From: Cinnamomum chago | Lineage: Eukaryota > Streptophyta > Magnoliopsida > Laurales > Lauraceae | NCBI GenBank assembly: GCA_038049695.1 | Contig: CP142455.1 | Coordinates: 30,479,501 to 30,543,500, forward strand | Length of the DNA stretch: 64,000 nt | Direction of reading: 5' to 3' | Shown: positions 34,601-43,693 of the stretch, one piece after another | Layout of the letters: each line of letters begins with the position of its first letter | Position numbering within the stretch: the first letter of the stretch is position 1 | Made by a program: the position numbers and the translations under genes | Notes under the pieces: generated by a model | Seen by the model: the letters and a program-made list of their open reading frames with translations, nothing else | Database searches by the model: none | Told to the model about the DNA's origin: nothing

Positions 34601-34910
34601 AAGCCGACAATTCCTCACATTTACCAATAGTTCTTTCCTTGGGAACATTGATTTATGTGGATTACCACTATCAACAAAATGTGAAGATATTGTGGCTACA
34701 TCACCATCAACCTTTTGTAGTTTTGGCTTGGATGGAGAAATTGATTTGGAATTCTTGTGGATGGGATTTGGAATTGGAGCTGCATTTGGGTTTGGAGTGA
34801 TCTTCTGGACTCTGGTACTATGGAGGAGAGGAAGTAGAAAATACATGCAACTCATTGATAGAATGTTTGTTCATAATTTTTCAATGATTGCATCATATGT
34901 ACACCGGTAA
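31668..34910 (+). CDS. LRR receptor-like protein (RLP, Cf/Eix/Ve1 type)
   Basis: This is an intact single-exon gene of 1080 aa. I start at the ATG at 31668: it follows the TATA box by about 80 bp and gives an immediate signal peptide (hydrophobic CCFLLSLLAFSLQLLMFF); an upstream in-frame GTG is not needed. Domains in order: signal peptide (about 1-38), Cys-paired LRR N-cap with CLHHEKFALLQLK (near 50) and DCCSWEGITC (near 86), about 30 LRRs, an island region (near 845-870), four last LRRs with ESLDLSRNKLSGNIP, a C-cap ending LCGLPLSTKC, a transmembrane helix (near 1028-1051) with GxxxG spacing (GFGIGAAFGFG), and a short basic tail without kinase. Such proteins sit in the plasma membrane, sense pathogen or developmental ligands, and signal with SOBIR1-type kinases; the ligand here is unknown. 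Flanking duplications suggest that it belongs to a cluster. Confidence 0.95.
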   Translation: MDHLNSFPFTKTSCCFLLSLLAFSLQLLMFFETTLSFSFTGSHNSSSSNCLHHEKFALLQLKHGFFIDRVYHNYSSKLDSWNPTTDCCSWEGITCDEATGHVIGLDLCEPRVLIEGQIDSSLFNLRSLQMLNLSWNNFYPHPIPSGLGHLTNLTHLNLSLSEFIGQIPFEISRLTKLVSLDLSSNNLKLKNPNLTTLIGNLSNLQELFLDRVNILGKHGGKWAQAISIAMPNLQRLSLRYCGLQGPIDPFLFRIPDLSQLSLDGNNLSSIVAPDLGVSSALTSLTLSDCGLYSNFSESIFLIPNLQKLDVSYNPHLIIDFSKFPHNKALQNLYLDGQDIHEKLLDSFSHLKSLKVLSLRNCNFSDLSPSSIANLTQLEYLDLSSNNFSGSLPSSIANLTQLEHLDLSSNNFSGTIPSSYGGELKHLIHLDLYYNSLEGSIPSSLFSHPALQHLDLSYNQFSGYLPDSHNESSSVLEEIFLNNNKLQGTIPRLVFELTKLQSLSLSNNNFSGNIALDMFINFKNFSYLDLSDNSLSIINSSGNPHLIPSSQMVSLHLRSCNISEIPNILQNLDQLEDLDLSKNKIHGEIPTWIWEVGKGSLYQLNLSNNFFESFEHPLPKFSSSSLTIIDLHSNRLQGSLPILSHQVFFHDYSNNNLSSIIPATINFTSTQYFFLSGNNVSGEIPSSICKARLLEVLDLSRNNFSGKIPTCLGKIGNSLKILNLQRNAFQGNVPDTFKKECGLRTLNLDSNELEGPIPKSLANCKTLEVIDLGNNRLNDTFPFWFDSLSDLRILILRSNKFYGPIAHSHAKNLSFQFLQIFDISSNSFVGIVPPNFFLNWKLMEGGGGLDSSSNNQVVKYRLSRYGLYYQDSVMVTMKGLYLEVVKIITALTSVDLSNNRFEGEIPKSICNLKLLHVLNFSQNGFDGSIPASLENLTQLESLDLSRNKLSGNIPWQLTKLTFLAVLNLSENLLYGRIPQSRQFLTFTNSSFLGNIDLCGLPLSTKCEDIVATSPSTFCSFGLDGEIDLEFLWMGFGIGAAFGFGVIFWTLVLWRRGSRKYMQLIDRMFVHNFSMIASYVHR
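32769..32912 (+). repeat. Recent 72-bp tandem duplication of one LRR unit
   Basis: Two adjacent 72-bp copies (starts 32769 and 32841) encode nearly the same 24-residue LRR, SSIANLTQLEYLDLSSNN then SSIANLTQLEHLDLSSNN. The nucleotide differences are few, so the duplication is much younger than the other LRRs. It adds exactly one repeat and keeps the frame. Confidence 0.9.
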
Positions 34911-35609
34911 GATAGCGAAGGAGAATACTTGAAAGAAAGATGATGCTGAATTTGCAGTGTACACAAGGAATGGAGTCTATTCATGGATGGTTGTGTCTTT
35001 TACTACCAATATGAAATTGTGAAACATGTGTAATCAATACTTTTGTAGTTTATTTTACACTTATAGAAAATATGCAAAGATATTTGTATAAAACCCAATA
35101 AAGCGAACTAGCAATTTTATTCAAGTGCGTTTTTTTTTCTTTTTTTGAGGTTTTATCTTTTCTTAAAACATTAAGGGTATATTTCTATAAAATTCGCGGA
35201 AAACCAGCTATGCAGATTTTTTCCTCTTCTATGTTTTTTTATTTTTATTTTTCCTGACTCCTCATCTGAAGCTTCTTTATGCAAAATCAAGGAAACCTTA
35301 GCTCATTTTCGTGCTTGTCCTCGTGCAAAAGTGGATGCACCAAGCAGATTACACACTATCAACGCATTCTTAATTAGGAATAATAAAGAGTTTGGAAATA
35401 GTTGAGATTTTATCTCAATTGGGAACTTGATAAGATTAAAGATGAGATTAAAGAAAAAATGATGCGGATAATAAAAGGGAAACTCTATTTAATAGGAAAC
35501 GTAAGGATTCCTAAAACTTCTCTAATTCAAAATTGAAACACGATTGAAATCTCAAAATCCCTAAAATTTCTCTCAAAATAATTGAAATTGAAATTGATTT
35601 GAGATCCAA
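34911..35609. other. 3' flank of the receptor gene, non-coding
   Basis: A possible polyadenylation signal AATAAA lies near 35097, about 190 bp after the stop codon. Beyond it I see AT-rich sequence without features up to the MITE. Confidence 0.5.
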
Positions 35610-35618
35610 TTTCTCAAA

Positions 35619-36330
35619 AAAAAAATTGTATATACCCCCCCCTAAGGTTTCCATGATTTGTAAATAGGCCCCTGTGGTGTCAATATTTGTAAATAGGCCC
35701 CTACTTTTTAATTTCAATACCTTTCATGTCCCCAAAATTAGGATTTATATTGAAAATGAGAACCCACCAAGAGATGTGTATTAAACTTTTATAAAAATGA
35801 TACATTTTCCCTAATATCCATTAAACAAAAATGAGTATATTATTATCTACAAAAATATCATTATTTATCCCAATCGCCAATGGTCTCTCTCAATAACTCT
35901 TTAATGCACATGAAGCCTAGTCATATATTTTAAAACTTTCATCAATTTAACTGTGGGTGGTGCTTGTATTGAATAAATTATAACCAATTATAAGCACAGA
36001 CGTTGATTATCATTATGATCTATTTGGATTTAATAAAATAGACCATGTATTGATAAAAAAAATGGTTTACATATGGTTATTCTCTCCCACTAAATGTAAT
36101 TATTAATATTACAAGCTTTTGGAAAAATAGGTCCAAACTTTTGAATCTATGCACATGGGGATAAAGAAATGGGCAAAAGTGTCATTTCACTCTAAAGACT
36201 TTTGGTGGTTGGAAGGGTAGGACACGAAAGGTATTAAAATATAAAGACAGGGGCCTATTTACAAATACTAAAACCATAGGGGCCTATTTACAAATCATAG
36301 AAATTTTAGGGGGGTATATGCAAAAAGCTC
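35619..36330. mobile_element. Mutator-type MITE with long TIRs and 9-bp target duplication
   Basis: A 712-bp element is flanked by the exact 9-bp duplication TTTCTCAAA (35610-35618 and 36331-36339), the hallmark of Mutator-like transposons. TIRs of about 110-120 bp pair 35629-35740 with 36215-36320. Each TIR holds two copies of the word ATTTGTAAATAGGCCCCT and a C-rich TATACCCCCC near the tip. The interior has no coding sequence, so it depends on a transposase in trans. Confidence 0.9.
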
Positions 36331-36339
36331 TTTCTCAAA

Positions 36340-37309
36340 TTGATTTGAAATTAGAGTCCAATTTTGCAATCGATTATAAAATTGAACTCTAATTTCGAAA
36401 TCGAATCCTACCACTATAATATATAATAATTGAATTGAACGGAAAAACAAACAGCAATGCACTCTGAATTTTAGGGAAAAATGCGAGTAATACATAATGT
36501 TAAAAAAAGTCTATATATAACAACATGTAGAGAATATTAGTGATAAGTTTACAAAATTAGGTCATTAGGTCATCATTTCATGGGCATTTGTGGACTTTAT
36601 TAAGTTTAATTGCATAGAATTGCACTTAATTTCATGATTACATGCATTTGGGGATACTTTTAGGAAAATGGTCAGAATTGGTCAAAATTCATTGAATTGC
36701 ATGATTTTTGTGAAATTAAGGTTTTTCATCTCATTTATCACCCCAAAATCTTTTTTTTTTTTTTTTTTTGCTTCATCAATGTATACCTACTATTTTTGGC
36801 ACCGTGTGTTATTTTTGGAAAGTTTGTCATTTGGGTGCATCATTAGGCATGTAGGGTCCCATCCATGATTCATGTTTATTTTCTTACATGTAATTAATGA
36901 TAAATTTCTTTCTTTCAATTTGTAGAAGAAATCAACATGGGACCCACATTGATGAAATTTGAGAAGAGATGTCAAAGGAAAGTCAAATAAGCAAGCAAGG
37001 AAAAAGTCCAAGCATGCCTTGGACATCCAACATGGGCCCCACACACCCCATTGCATGCCAGCATAGAAGCTTCCATTTGTGCATAATTATTCCCGGATTT
37101 TTCAGCGGCAACAACTTAAAATGGCCATAATTTTCAAATCGAGTGTCAAATCGGTGCAATCTAGCCACCGTTGGAAAGAACTTTTTGAGTAGATATCCGT
37201 GGAGCCCAAGATTGCATAAATCAAAGCTATATTGAGAGAGATATGGCCTCAGGAAGTTGTCTACTACAGTTTTAGGCAGGAATTGCAAGAAATCTAAATA
37301 TTTGGAAAG
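36340..37309. other. Non-coding stretch left of the nested solo LTR
   Basis: No gene is recognised. Phrases such as ATGGCCATAATTTTCAAATC and GAGAGAGATATGGCCTC resemble untranslated internal parts of plant gypsy elements, so this may be the remains of an older element into which the solo LTR inserted. It contains a 19-T run near 36751. Confidence 0.35.
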
Positions 37310-37655
37310 TTTCTTGATGAGTGTTAAATCTTGCATATTTTACCCCTCATTAGTTCGAGTTTTATCGGCATCTCATATGCATATCATTTTATTTATACAA
37401 AGATTTTATCATTCTATCACATTAATTGATTATCGGATTATTATGCATAAATCCGATTATTTATAGCACATTTTTATGTAATTTCTCTTGTGTAGGTGGA
37501 CCCCGCGACTACCCCAACCTCCCTGCTAGTGTTCCAAGGTATCAAGAAGAGATTTCAATACAAAAGTTACATGAAGAAACCTTGGTGAAGTGTTGAAGAA
37601 TTCCAATATAAGAGGATAAGACTTTATGGATAAAAGAAGTCATTTTGTAACACAA

Positions 37656-37735
37656 ATGATTGGTTGGTGTATTGGTTAGAGCTTGGATTGGTATGGAATA
37701 GATTGCGGGTTCAAATTCCAACAATTGCATATTAT
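37656..37735 (+). other. tRNA-like sequence (SINE head or tRNA relic) inside the solo LTR
   Basis: An A-box-like TGGTGTATTGG, then TTAGAGC, and about 35 nt later a B-box-like GGTTCAAATTCC stand at tRNA spacing. The flanking arms do not form a convincing acceptor stem. It could be the head of a SINE inserted into this LTR, or a part of the LTR itself that only resembles a tRNA. Confidence 0.4.
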
Positions 37736-38567
37736 ATTTTTACATATAAAATATTCCATCCAACTCACCTCTCCACCAATCAAATTGCACATATCCTTTT
37801 GGAAGGAAACAAAAGAGCCAATGAAAAGCCTTCAAATCAAATTCAAGCAATCCATGTGAAAGCAATTGAGCCAATCAAAAGCCTTGAAGTTGTAAACAAT
37901 CAAATGGAAGCAATCCTTGTGAAATGAAATTTATGGGGCAAGAGGGAGAGATCTTTTGGCAAGTTAGTCTTTTTGTAATTTTATTTTTACTTTTAGATTG
38001 TAATTAGGAGCTTCTTTGTAATTAATCTAGAGAGAGTGTGTAATTGAAGATCATTAATGAAGATTTGGAGGTCTTTTTTGATGTTTAATGGCTAAAGCTC
38101 TTGGATTAGGCCCTCATTTTGAAGCTAAGTAATGTGATTAGTTCAATTTTATTGATGTTTTAGTTTAAATTCTCTACTTGTGCCTGTTAGGAATTTTCTA
38201 GATTGCAATTTGATGGATGCATATCATTCTAGCATCATTTGATTTACACACTTGCATTGGTTTTAAAGTAAACTTGAAATCTTGATTTATTCATGCATTG
38301 TTTTTAAGATCTTGTTTTATGCATGATTTGTTTTTAAATCTTGGATGCATTTGTTTTAGAAAAGAGTTTTCAAGAAATCAAGCAAGCCTTTGTTTTAAAA
38401 GTTTTGAAACTTTTTAGGCTTTTTATGTCATGTTTTAAAAACCTTTAAAATCTTTAAAACATGTTTTCCAAGCTTGATTTAGTGGCCAAAAGGTCCCCCA
38501 AAGAAATAACTTTGAAAAGTGCAAAAGTTGGAAATTTTGCAAAAAGGGGGTTGTCCCGGCAGTGTCG

Positions 38568-38731
38568 TCGGTCGACCGAGAGGCAGGTCTCGGTCGACCG
38601 AGACAACTGCAGGCAATTTTTGCCTGGGAGCACCAACGGTCAGAAATATGACCGTTGTGTGTTCTCGGTCGACCGAGGCCTGTTTCTCGGTCGACCGAGA
38701 ACTAGCCGTTGGCCACTTTTCCCTATAAATA
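38568..38731 (+). promoter_or_regulatory. LTR promoter: four TCGGTCGACCGA palindromes, paired MYB motifs, TATA box
   Basis: The perfect 12-bp palindrome TCGGTCGACCGA stands at 38568, 38590, 38665 and 38687: two pairs, each with a 22-bp period, 75 bp apart. Between the pairs is a dyad, AACGGTCA (38635-38642), six bases, TGACCGTT (38649-38656). A third copy, AGCCGTTGG, is at 38704. These AACGG cores resemble the mitosis-specific activator element YCYAACGGYYA bound by MYB3R factors. The TATA box TATAAATA is at 38724-38731. The 3' LTR has the same array 5509 bp to the right (44077-44240). Factor identity is inference. Confidence 0.7.
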
Positions 38732-39224
38732 TGAGTTCTTTCCCTTGCCAAAAGTTGGGAATTTTTAACCCCTCCTTGAGAGGTTTTGAGGCATATCAAA
38801 AGGGAAAAGAACCAAGGGATGAAGGGGAAGATTAGGAAAGCTAAAGCTTGGATTAATGAAGTTAAACCACCAAGTAGGCTCTTCCTTTCTTAATCATATG
38901 TTTGCATGCTCTTGTTTTATTTTTGGTAAATCATTTCTAGCATGTTAAACTATGTTTGTGTTGTGTCCTTAACATATTTTATGTTTTGAGTTGATTTATT
39001 GTTTTGGATACAACATCACATGATTCAATCCAAGTAGTACTTAACTTTGGTAAATCTAAGTAGATCATGTTAATGAAAGAACTTTGGTAAATCATATGTA
39101 ACATGATCCATATACTTGGTTGAATCTTTGATTGTTGTTTTCCATCATAAGAACATCTCTCTCAAAACTAACTTATGTTTTGGATTCAACTTCTTTACAA
39201 ATCATATGTTTTCATGTTTTGTTT

Positions 39225-39429
39225 CACTACACCAAAAATCGAAAATTGGAACGGAAAAGCGTTCCTAATCCTCCCGTTCCTAATTCGTTAAACCGTTCCA
39301 ATTTCCGTTCCAATTTGGTACCAACCGTTCCTAATCCAAATTGGAACGGAAATTGGAACGGTTTAACGGATTAGGAACGGGAGGATTAGGAACGCTTTTC
39401 CGTTCCAATTTCCGATTTTTGGTGTAGTG
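39225..39429. mobile_element. CACTA-like foldback MITE (205 bp) in the 5' LTR
   Basis: CACTACACCAAAAATCG at the left end is repeated inverted at the right end (CGATTTTTGGTGTAGTG on the plus strand, allowing for one base). The two halves pair almost along their full length, so the element is one large hairpin. The 3' LTR shows the empty site (TTGTTTTATC), which proves the exact limits and a 3-bp duplication TTT, as expected for CACTA-type transposons. It inserted after the retrotransposon and carries no coding sequence. Confidence 0.92.
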
Positions 39430-40210
39430 TTTTATCATTGGTAAATCTTTGTAACATGTTAACCTATGATGTGTTGTATCCTTAGCATGTGTTATATTTT
39501 GAATAGATCTATTGTTTTGGATACATCACCATTGATTCATCAAAGTAGTACTTAACTTTGGAAAATCTAAGTAGATCATGTTAATGAAATATGTAACATG
39601 ATTCATATACTTTGTTGAATCTTTGGGTGTTGTTTTTCCATCATAAGAAAATCTCTCTCAAATGTATCTTATGTTTTGGATTCAACATCATTACAAATCA
39701 TATGTGTATTATTGTTTTAATGCTTCACAACTTGCCTTACTTTGATTGGTAAATCATTTTCAAGTTGTCCTTATAATTACATATGATTTGTCCCCTCAAT
39801 TTCAATCAAATCTATTTTTATGTTTTGAGCTTCATTGATGATTTGATTGACATCCCTATGCATCACATGTTTAGAGCTAATCCATTTCATACAACTTGTG
39901 TAACTTTGATATCATTAACAAGTTGTTACTTTTAACATGTGATTGCATCATATCCTCAATCATAAATGTGTTATGAGCTAAAACTTTCAAAAGCCTTAGG
40001 CTTACATTTATGAGCTTTCATTTTCAAAATGATTGAGGACCACACACACACACTTCATTTGTTTTCATCTTTGCATTCATAGTGTGAGTGTGTATTTGTA
40101 TTTCACTTCCATATCCGCCTATTTAAGAGGCATTGTAATGAGCTAAATAGAATCTCCATCAAGTGTATGATAGACACTAATTAGAGAGATAACCAACCTT
40201 GTGGTTGAAG

Positions 40211-40342
40211 AGGTTATTGCTTAGCCTATAAAAGCATAATGTATAGGTTGATGTTAAGCCTTGAAAAACATCATTGTAAGGTTATTGCTTAGCCTTGGAA
40301 AGCATATTGTAAAGGTTATTGCTTAGCCTATTGAAAAGCATA
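40211..40342. repeat. Tandem units AGGTTATTGCTTAGCC...AAAGCAT in the LTR
   Basis: Four units of about 33-38 bp; the copies at 40211, 40279 and 40313 are closest and the second is diverged. They are repeated in the 3' LTR at 45512-45642 and in the older solo LTR at 20085-20228. They lie in the 3' third of the LTR, so they are probably transcribed. Confidence 0.8.
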
Positions 40343-40596
40343 AATAGTGGAAATCCGGTGGGGTGTTGGATCACAAGCCGGTAGTGGATGTAGGCATTGA
40401 GGCCGAACCACTATAAATACTTGTGTGATGGTGCTTGCTTTGTGGTGATTGTTTTTATTAGCTTCCGCATATTGTTTGATAATCATCACTTATGACTAGT
40501 TTGTTTTAAAGAAGTTAAAATTGTTAAAATTGGTCATAAAAGAAGCTCACCCTATTCACCCCCCCTCTAGGGTTCGGATCCCCATGGACTTACAAG

Positions 40597-40608
40597 TGGT
40601 ATCAGAGC
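40597..40608 (+). other. Primer-binding site (initiator-Met tRNA)
   Basis: TGGTATCAGAGC follows the 5' LTR after two bases (AG). It is complementary to the 3' end of plant initiator-Met tRNA and marks the start of minus-strand DNA synthesis. Confidence 0.93.
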
Positions 40609-43600
40609 GGGTTACTCCATTTTAGGGCTTAACAACCCGGAGTTGATCCTTGCTAGATTTGAACCCTAGTGTTGTGATTTATTGCATATCTTTTTAAAGA
40701 TTTCCACTATGTTTGAAATTGAAATTTCCCTAGCCTCATTGCACCACTCTAAGACTTTTCCAAGTTATATCTTCAAGAGTTGGTGAGTCCTCAAAGTGTT
40801 CTCTCATGGACAACCTTTTCAAGACCTTAGGTGAATTTTCAAAGGTAGACTATTTGAGTAACCTTAAGGCCTTGATACCCCTAGACCAACCTATGTTTTT
40901 TAGTTATATCTTTTTGTTGGTCATGTTACATTTGCATTTTGTTGCTTTATAGTCACATCTTTTAAAATGCAATGTTTCTTTGTGATCATTTGATTTTGTA
41001 TTCATGAACTTCTAAGTTATATCTCATGGTTTTCAAAATCCTTTGATTACAATTCTTTCATGATGGATTTGCATGTTGTTCATTTAGTAATATCTCTTGT
41101 TGTGCATATCTATTCATGATCAATTGATTGTGATTACAAATGCTTTCATGGCTAGTTTTTCATGATCAATTGATGTTGGAAAATCATTTGATGATTGTCA
41201 TAGTTAAATCCTTTTTGGAAATCAAATGATTTGAAGCACCTTAGTTTTCCATTGATTTACAAGTTATATCTTTTGATATGGAAAATTTGTAAGTGTCTAT
41301 TGTTTTTACAAATTGAAAACTTTACAATAGTACACTTCTTGTTTTTCAAATTCACTTGCTCTTAACTCTATAAATGATTCTTTGTTGGAATTTCATACAT
41401 TGAAGTGATTTGAAAAACTTTGGAAAATGTTCTAAGCTTTATTAGTTATATTTATAGAAGCATTTTCCTTGAATTTATTTCCTTGTGCCTATTTATGATT
41501 GTATCTTTTGAAAGGAAATAATTTTTACAAACAATTTGCATCTTTGCTCATTTAGTTACATTCTTTATGCAAATTGATTTTGTTGACTTACATTGCATGG
41601 TTGGATATGTTTCATTGATTTGCATGTTTGTGCCTAACTTGGTATATTCTTATTAATGCATTTTGATGATTGTTTATGTGCTTTATAGTAAAATCTTGTA
41701 TTTGAGCTTTTTAAGTACATATGTGATTTTATGTGCTAAGTTCATTTGGTTTAAACCTCATATCCTTTTCCATTGCATTGTAAGCATAGTACATTTGCTA
41801 AGAGTGGAGATGTTACATGATAGCTTAATGGATCATTTTAGATGAATTGGAATTAAACCATTGTTCTTAATAGGTATATCCATTTATGTGGTCCATCTTC
41901 ATCTTTATGTGATCCATGATGTCTCTCTAACTTCATACCTTCTTGTGCTTAAATAGTTATATTCCTTTTTGGATGATTGGTATGAGTTAGATCTTGAATG
42001 TTGATTAATCCTCTCTATGCAAATGTCACAGTGTTCTATGTATGGTTGTGGTATTTATAATATTTGTTGAAACCATACTAGAACCCAAATCCATCCTCTT
42101 TGCCTTCTAGTCATATTTTTATTGGATGGTTATGATGTTGATTCATGTGTATTTTCTAAGTGTTTTCATTCTTATACATGTTTCAACTTCATAAGTAGTG
42201 TTCTTAATCATATGAAACTCTTTGAAACCCATTTCTCATATTTCTATATGTTTGATGGATATCTTAGATGTTGAATTCATATGATTTAGACACTTTGGAA
42301 ATTGCATGCTTTACCAAGTCATATCTTTTTGCATTGCAATTTCTCTTGTTCATCACTATGCTCTATAGTTATATCTTTATTAGTGATGAATATGCATTTA
42401 TGATGCTTGATGGATTTTTGTCACATTCTTGCTCTTTATCATGTTATCAAATTCAATTAGTTTCAATTGGTATAATGTTTGATTGATTTGATTTCTTGTG
42501 AATGTGATAAATCTTGTGTGCATTGGATTGAACTTGATAAGTAATATGATTGTTCCATGTCACACACCATTAGCATCATAATGTTCATGTTGCCACCTCT
42601 TTTGCTCTCATAGGTATATCTCATGACCACCATGTTTATGTGTTCATAATATTGGTTGGTTATTAGTTGAGGTTGGCTTCATGTTTGAATTTCATTTCAC
42701 TCATTCTTGCACATTAATAGTAATATTTATTGTTTGAATGAAATGATTTCAAATCTTACATAGCATATGATTTTCATAAGTAATATTGATTGATGCTATG
42801 TTTGAGTAAACCCCATATCATGGATAGCTCTAATTTGGATTTTTCCTAATAGGTATATTTTTAAATCCATTTTAGAGTGATTGATTTAAATAGTCATATC
42901 CTAAATCTCAATTGGTATTCTTTGTCTTTCCAATTGATATCCATGATGGCTTTTCCCATAGACCTTGCTTTCTTTTGGCAATTTGATCATATGAGCTTTA
43001 TAGTTAAATGAATCTAATCCTTTCCTTGAAGTTGACCCTCATTGGTAAAACCATCTTCTTCTTGCATCTAATAGTTAAATCTTTGTCAAATGTTTGACAA
43101 AAGGAGAGAATGGATTGAGGGGGAGTGTAAACCTTCATAGGAAGTATTAGTTTTGATTAAATTGACCCTAGGATTGCCTTTGAACCCTTAGAGACTACTA
43201 CCTCACATGATAGCCTGTTATGGATTTCATCTTCGATTTCATTTGTTAACAGGTGCTACTAATGGTATTTTCCTTGTTTCATGTGTGTAGGTACCTTTGC
43301 AATTTAATGGCAAAGGGGGAGAAATTATGCAAGTTCTCAAAAGGGTGAAGAGAAAGTCCAAGCTTCCAAAGGGGAGAGTTATGTATGATCTTCTACAAAG
43401 GGAGAGAATGCATACCTTGCCAAAGGGAGAAAGAGGCATGGTCAAAGGGGGAGAGCTAATAGAAGAAAGAAGCTTGGAGCTAAAGAAGATGCTTGGATAA
43501 AGAAAGAAAGAAGAAAGAAAGCTTGAAGGTTGATCAAGCTCCAAGCATCATGAAGATTGAAGTCCAAGAGCCCAAGCTATGAGAAGAAGCATCCAAGAAG

Positions 43601-43680
43601 ATTTCAAGCCTTGTCCAGCTGAGGGGGAGCTGAAGACTAAGTGTGTATTGTCAGTGGTGAGTGTGTTTGCCATCAAATTG

Positions 43681-43693
43681 CAAAGGGGGAGAT
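43681..43693 (+). other. Polypurine tract
   Basis: CAAAGGGGGAGAT directly precedes the 3' LTR and would prime plus-strand synthesis. Similar words occur at about 43313, 43367, 43397, 43420, 43445 and 43622. Confidence 0.85.

Larger units (their letters stand above)
38185..40594 (+). repeat. 5' LTR of the young element (2410 bp including a MITE)
   Basis: TGTTAGGAATTTTCTAG...CATGGACTTACA. The only difference from the 3' LTR that I can see is the MITE at 39225-39429. In LTR order: an AT-rich start, the palindrome array and TATA box (38568-38731), a long T-rich body, tandem units (40211-40342), CCGGTGGGGTG, a C run, and the end. Short reading frames around 38461-38835 recur identically in the 3' LTR and carry no domain, so they are not counted as genes. 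Confidence 0.95.
40595..43693 (+). other. Internal region of the young element, no protein gene
   Basis: The 3.1 kb between the LTRs has no reading frame resembling gag, protease, integrase or reverse transcriptase. Instead a degenerate word close to TAGTTATATCTTT recurs about two dozen times (for example 40762, 40901, 41014, 41261, 41443, 41871, 41954, 42317, 42366, 42611, 42850, 42893, 43072). The last 600 bp are purine-rich with several copies of CAAAGGGGGAGA. A short open stretch at 43297-43497 encodes a Lys/Glu/Gly-rich peptide produced by those purine repeats; I do not regard it as a gene. Confidence 0.8.

Noticed and set aside
38568..38698. Regularly spaced palindromes as a possible CRISPR-like array
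   Set aside because: Only four 12-bp repeats with unequal spacers, in a plant LTR; no cas genes. A promoter array explains them better.
38454..38835. Open stretches of 60-124 codons in the LTR, repeated identically at 43963-44344
   Set aside because: Identity only reflects the two LTRs. They cover the palindrome array, run on both strands, and have no domain.
43297..43500. Small Lys/Glu/Gly-rich reading frame in the young element
   Set aside because: It is produced by repeated AAAGGGGGAGA words; no start context, domain or conservation can be shown.
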